The notes under the pieces: generated by a model | Databases searched by the model: none | What the model saw: only the letters and a program-made list of their open reading frames with translations | What the model was told of the DNA's origin: nothing | Position numbers and translations under genes: made by a program | In this document: in pieces, positions 61,911 through 64,000 of the stretch | How the letters are laid out: each line of letters opens with the position of its first letter | Numbering within the stretch: position 1 is the stretch's first letter | From: Alcanivorax sp. | Lineage (GTDB): Bacteria > Pseudomonadota > Gammaproteobacteria > Pseudomonadales > Alcanivoracaceae | Reading direction: 5' to 3' | DNA: 64,000 nucleotides | Assembly (NCBI RefSeq): GCF_002726155.1 | Contig: NZ_PBSH01000005.1 | Coordinates: 64,659 to 128,658 of the forward strand

Positions 61911-62819
61911 ATGCCCTGCCCCCAGATACAGGCTTTTTTTGACCCTGACACCAACACGGTGAGCTACATCGTGGTCGACCCGGCATCGCGCCACTGCGCG
62001 ATCATCGACCCGGTACTGGACTACGCTCCCGAATCCGGCCAAACCCGCCACTGCAGCGCACAACGCATCGTCGACGCCGTTCGTGATCAGCAACTGACTG
62101 TGGACTGGCTGCTGGAAACTCACGTGCATGCGGACCACCTGTCCGCCGCGCCGTGGCTTCAGCAACAACTTGGCGGCAAACTGGCCATTGGCGAACACAT
62201 CCGTACCGTTCAGGACACTTTCGGCACCGTCTTTAACGCCGGCAGCGATTTTGCCCGCGATGGCAGCCAGTTCGACCACCTTTTCCGTGACGGTGAGACC
62301 TACCGGATCGGCCAGCTTGATGCCCGGGCGATCCACACCCCCGGCCATACTCCGGCTTGCATGAGCCACCTGATCGGTGACGCCCTCTTTGTTGGCGACA
62401 CCCTGTTCATGCCCGATTACGGCACCGCCCGCTGTGACTTTCCCGGCGGAGATGCACGCACACTCTATCGTTCAATCCAGACACTGATGGCCTTGCCGGA
62501 TGAGACACGGGTGTTTCTCTGCCACGACTACTTGCCCGAAGGGCGCCAGGATTTCCAGTGGGAAACCACCATCGGCGCGCAACGCCAGCACAATATCCAT
62601 GTCCATGCAGGCATCAGCGAAACGGCGTTTGTCACCTTACGGGAACAGCGTGATGCCACCCTGAGCCTGCCCCGGCTGATTCTGCCGTCGGTGCAGGTCA
62701 ACATGCGCGCCGGCCACCTGCCTGCGGCTGAAGACAATGGCGTGCAATATCTGAAAATTCCGCTCAATACCTTCGCAACCCAGCCCACAACGGATGAGGA
62801 CAGAGGCACAAGTGCGTAA
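61911..62819 (+). CDS. MBL-fold persulfide dioxygenase-like hydrolase
   Basis: A 302-residue metallo-beta-lactamase-fold protein. The metal motif HVHADH (71-76) lies in LETHVHADHLSAAPWLQQQLGG. IHTPGHTPACMSHLIGDALFVGDTLFMPDYGTARCDFPGGDARTLYRSIQTL matches persulfide dioxygenases (ETHE1/Blh type), with the AR.DFPGGD block that is specific to that group. They oxidise glutathione persulfide to sulfite. The ATG at 61911 follows GGAGGC. It is the first gene of an operon with the DUF442 and SulP genes, as in BigR-controlled operons of other proteobacteria. Confidence 0.9.
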   Translation: MPCPQIQAFFDPDTNTVSYIVVDPASRHCAIIDPVLDYAPESGQTRHCSAQRIVDAVRDQQLTVDWLLETHVHADHLSAAPWLQQQLGGKLAIGEHIRTVQDTFGTVFNAGSDFARDGSQFDHLFRDGETYRIGQLDARAIHTPGHTPACMSHLIGDALFVGDTLFMPDYGTARCDFPGGDARTLYRSIQTLMALPDETRVFLCHDYLPEGRQDFQWETTIGAQRQHNIHVHAGISETAFVTLREQRDATLSLPRLILPSVQVNMRAGHLPAAEDNGVQYLKIPLNTFATQPTTDEDRGTSA

Positions 62820-62858
62820 GCTAACGCATCACACACCCAATCCGAAAAAGGCTGAATC

Positions 62859-63287
62859 ATGACCGAATTCAACAAGATCAATGATGACCTGTCCGTATCT
62901 GCGCAACTGCTGCCCGAAGACATGCCTGCCGTTGCCGCCGCCGGTTTCAAGATGGTGCTCAACAACCGCCCGGACGGGGAAGCCGCCGACCAGCCCAGCA
63001 GCAACGAAATGGCCGTGGCCGCTGAAGCCGCCGGGCTCGCCTACGCCCATCAACCGGTGGTCGGCGCCAACATTGCCGAAACCGATATCGACGGCTTTGA
63101 CGCCATCGTTTCCCTGGCCGAAACGCCGGTTTTGGCCTTCTGCCGCACCGGCACACGCAGCACCACCCTGTGGGCACTGACCCAGGCCACCGAACAAGAC
63201 ACTGGCAGCATTCTCGCTACCGCCGAACAAGCCGGATACGACCTGAGCAAGCTGGCCGATCGCCTCAACCAACGCCGGGAGCAATAA
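62859..63287 (+). CDS. TIGR01244 / DUF442 phosphatase-like sulfur-metabolism protein
   Basis: A 142-residue protein with a cysteine phosphatase-type loop FCRTGTRSTTLWAL (Cys95 to Arg100) and the family start MTEFNKINDDLSVSAQLLPEDMPAVAAAGFKMVLNNRPDGEAADQP. This DUF442 family often occurs fused to or next to Blh-type MBL dioxygenases. It probably acts in sulfide/persulfide detoxification, perhaps as a sulfurtransferase rather than a phosphatase. It starts 39 bases after the dioxygenase gene stops. Confidence 0.9.
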   Translation: MTEFNKINDDLSVSAQLLPEDMPAVAAAGFKMVLNNRPDGEAADQPSSNEMAVAAEAAGLAYAHQPVVGANIAETDIDGFDAIVSLAETPVLAFCRTGTRSTTLWALTQATEQDTGSILATAEQAGYDLSKLADRLNQRREQ

Positions 63288-63289
63288 CC

Positions 63290-64000
63290 ATGCCGCGAGC
63301 CCTCCAATTTCTACACTGGTTACCCGCCAGCGACTGGTTGGCTCGCTACAACAAAGAGGAAGCTACCGGTGATGGCATCGCTGCCATTATCGTCACCCTG
63401 TTACTGGTTCCCCAGGGGCTTGCCTACGCGCTGCTGGCCGGCATGCCCCCGGAAACCGGGCTCTACGCCAGCATCCTGCCACTGATTATTTACGGCCTGT
63501 TTGGCACCAGTCGCGCCCTCTCCGTGGGGCCCGCCGCGCTGACCTCATTAATGACCGCCTCTGCCGCTGGCGCCATTGCCGGCGGCGATCCTCAGCGTTT
63601 CATCCAGGCCGCCATCGCCATGGCACTCTTGTCCGGGGCCATTCTGCTCGTAATGGCCGCCCTGCGCATGGGCTGGCTCACCAACCTTCTCAGCCACCCG
63701 GTGATCCTGGGGTTCGTTAGCGGCTGCGCCATCATCATTGCCGCCAGCCAGCTCAGCCATTTACTTGGCATCGAAGCCCATGGCGAGAACATCCTCACCA
63801 TGGGCCGCAGCCTGCTGGGCAGCATTGAAGCGACCCACTGGATCACCGTGGCAATAGGCGCCCTCGCCATTGCCTGCCTGATCATTCCGAAAAAAATGGC
63901 TGGCCCACTCAAACGCTCCGCCCTGCCCGGCTGGCTCAGCGCCTTTCTCGGCAAATCCGGCCCGGTGCTTGCCGTACTGGTAACGGCTCTGGTGAATATC
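63290..64000 (+). CDS. SulP family anion transporter, N-terminal part (cut by window edge)
   Basis: The first 237 residues of a SulP-type transporter, starting two bases after the DUF442 gene. GDGIAAIIVTLLLVPQGLAYALLAGMPPETGLYASILPLIIYGLFGTSRALSVGPAALTSLM is the SulP signature, and PVILGFVSGCAIIIAASQLSHLLGI continues it. The visible part has about six helices. In this context it probably exports sulfite or imports sulfate. The STAS domain would lie beyond the edge. Confidence 0.93.
   Translation, partial: MPRALQFLHWLPASDWLARYNKEEATGDGIAAIIVTLLLVPQGLAYALLAGMPPETGLYASILPLIIYGLFGTSRALSVGPAALTSLMTASAAGAIAGGDPQRFIQAAIAMALLSGAILLVMAALRMGWLTNLLSHPVILGFVSGCAIIIAASQLSHLLGIEAHGENILTMGRSLLGSIEATHWITVAIGALAIACLIIPKKMAGPLKRSALPGWLSAFLGKSGPVLAVLVTALVNI

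Overview
The window is a 64-kb stretch of a gammaproteobacterial chromosome with moderately high GC and dense coding. The gene families and local orders resemble Pseudomonas and oil-degrading Oceanospirillales, and an Alcanivorax-like marine bacterium is my best guess. Supporting signs are the Pseudomonas-type aa3/caa3 oxidase cluster, RapA, RhlB with GlpE, a TorF-type porin, MiaB, YbeZ-YbeY-CorC and Lnt. The genus is inferred from these families and was not tested. I see no tRNA, rRNA, CRISPR array, prophage or insertion sequence. Most of the window is ordinary core genome.

Layout. 1-3.4 kb: the start of a di-heme peroxidase-like lipoprotein (cut by the edge), a GST, an alpha/beta hydrolase, two tiny zinc-binding proteins and a two-gene membrane operon, divergent from an XRE regulator with a clean palindrome between them. 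4.4-8.6 kb: rapA, a carboxylesterase and an RcnB-like protein. 8.7-18.3 kb: the cytochrome oxidase locus. coxB-ctaD-ctaG-coxC run leftwards. SURF1, a Sco-like protein, ctaA/COX15 and ctaB run rightwards, with DUF1820 and DUF2909 genes between. The subunit II carries a fused cytochrome c. 18.4-25.9 kb: an Mpo1-like protein, REP-like repeats, a LemA/M48 protease pair, a FemAB-like protein, a membrane/cold-shock-domain fusion and a sodium symporter. 25.8-34.4 kb: a sialidase-like operon, a START protein, PlsC, an SDR, methyltransferase, rhlB, glpE and OmpW.

34.9-45.9 kb: a conserved unknown, a PIN-PhoH protein, a small methyltransferase overlapping an NlpC/P60-like hydrolase, an M14-like peptidase, a TorF porin, an EEP nuclease, a porin with a PstS-like periplasmic protein, and a PCuAC/Sco copper pair. 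45.9-61.8 kb: miaB, a sulfate ABC operon (sbp/cysP-cysT-cysW-cysA), a large duplicated beta-propeller lipoprotein, ybeZ-ybeY-corC, a rhomboid-like/TPR protein apparently lacking the protease dyad, an unknown lipoprotein, a zinc/membrane/TPR protein, and lnt. 61.8-64 kb: a persulfide-oxidation operon (MBL dioxygenase, DUF442 phosphatase-like protein, SulP transporter cut by the edge) behind a near-consensus sigma-70 promoter abutting a perfect 22-bp palindrome.

How it fits together. The oxidase locus encodes a complete terminal oxidase core plus copper and heme A assembly factors, and the Sco/PCuAC pair at 45 kb probably supplies CuA copper. The sulfate importer and the persulfide/SulP operon both handle sulfur. 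The items most worth following are the 61.8-kb operator, the structured leader or small RNA before the cold-shock fusion, the pseudo-rhomboid, the duplicated propeller lipoprotein, and a minus-strand terminator that points to an unrecognised short transcript near 14 kb.
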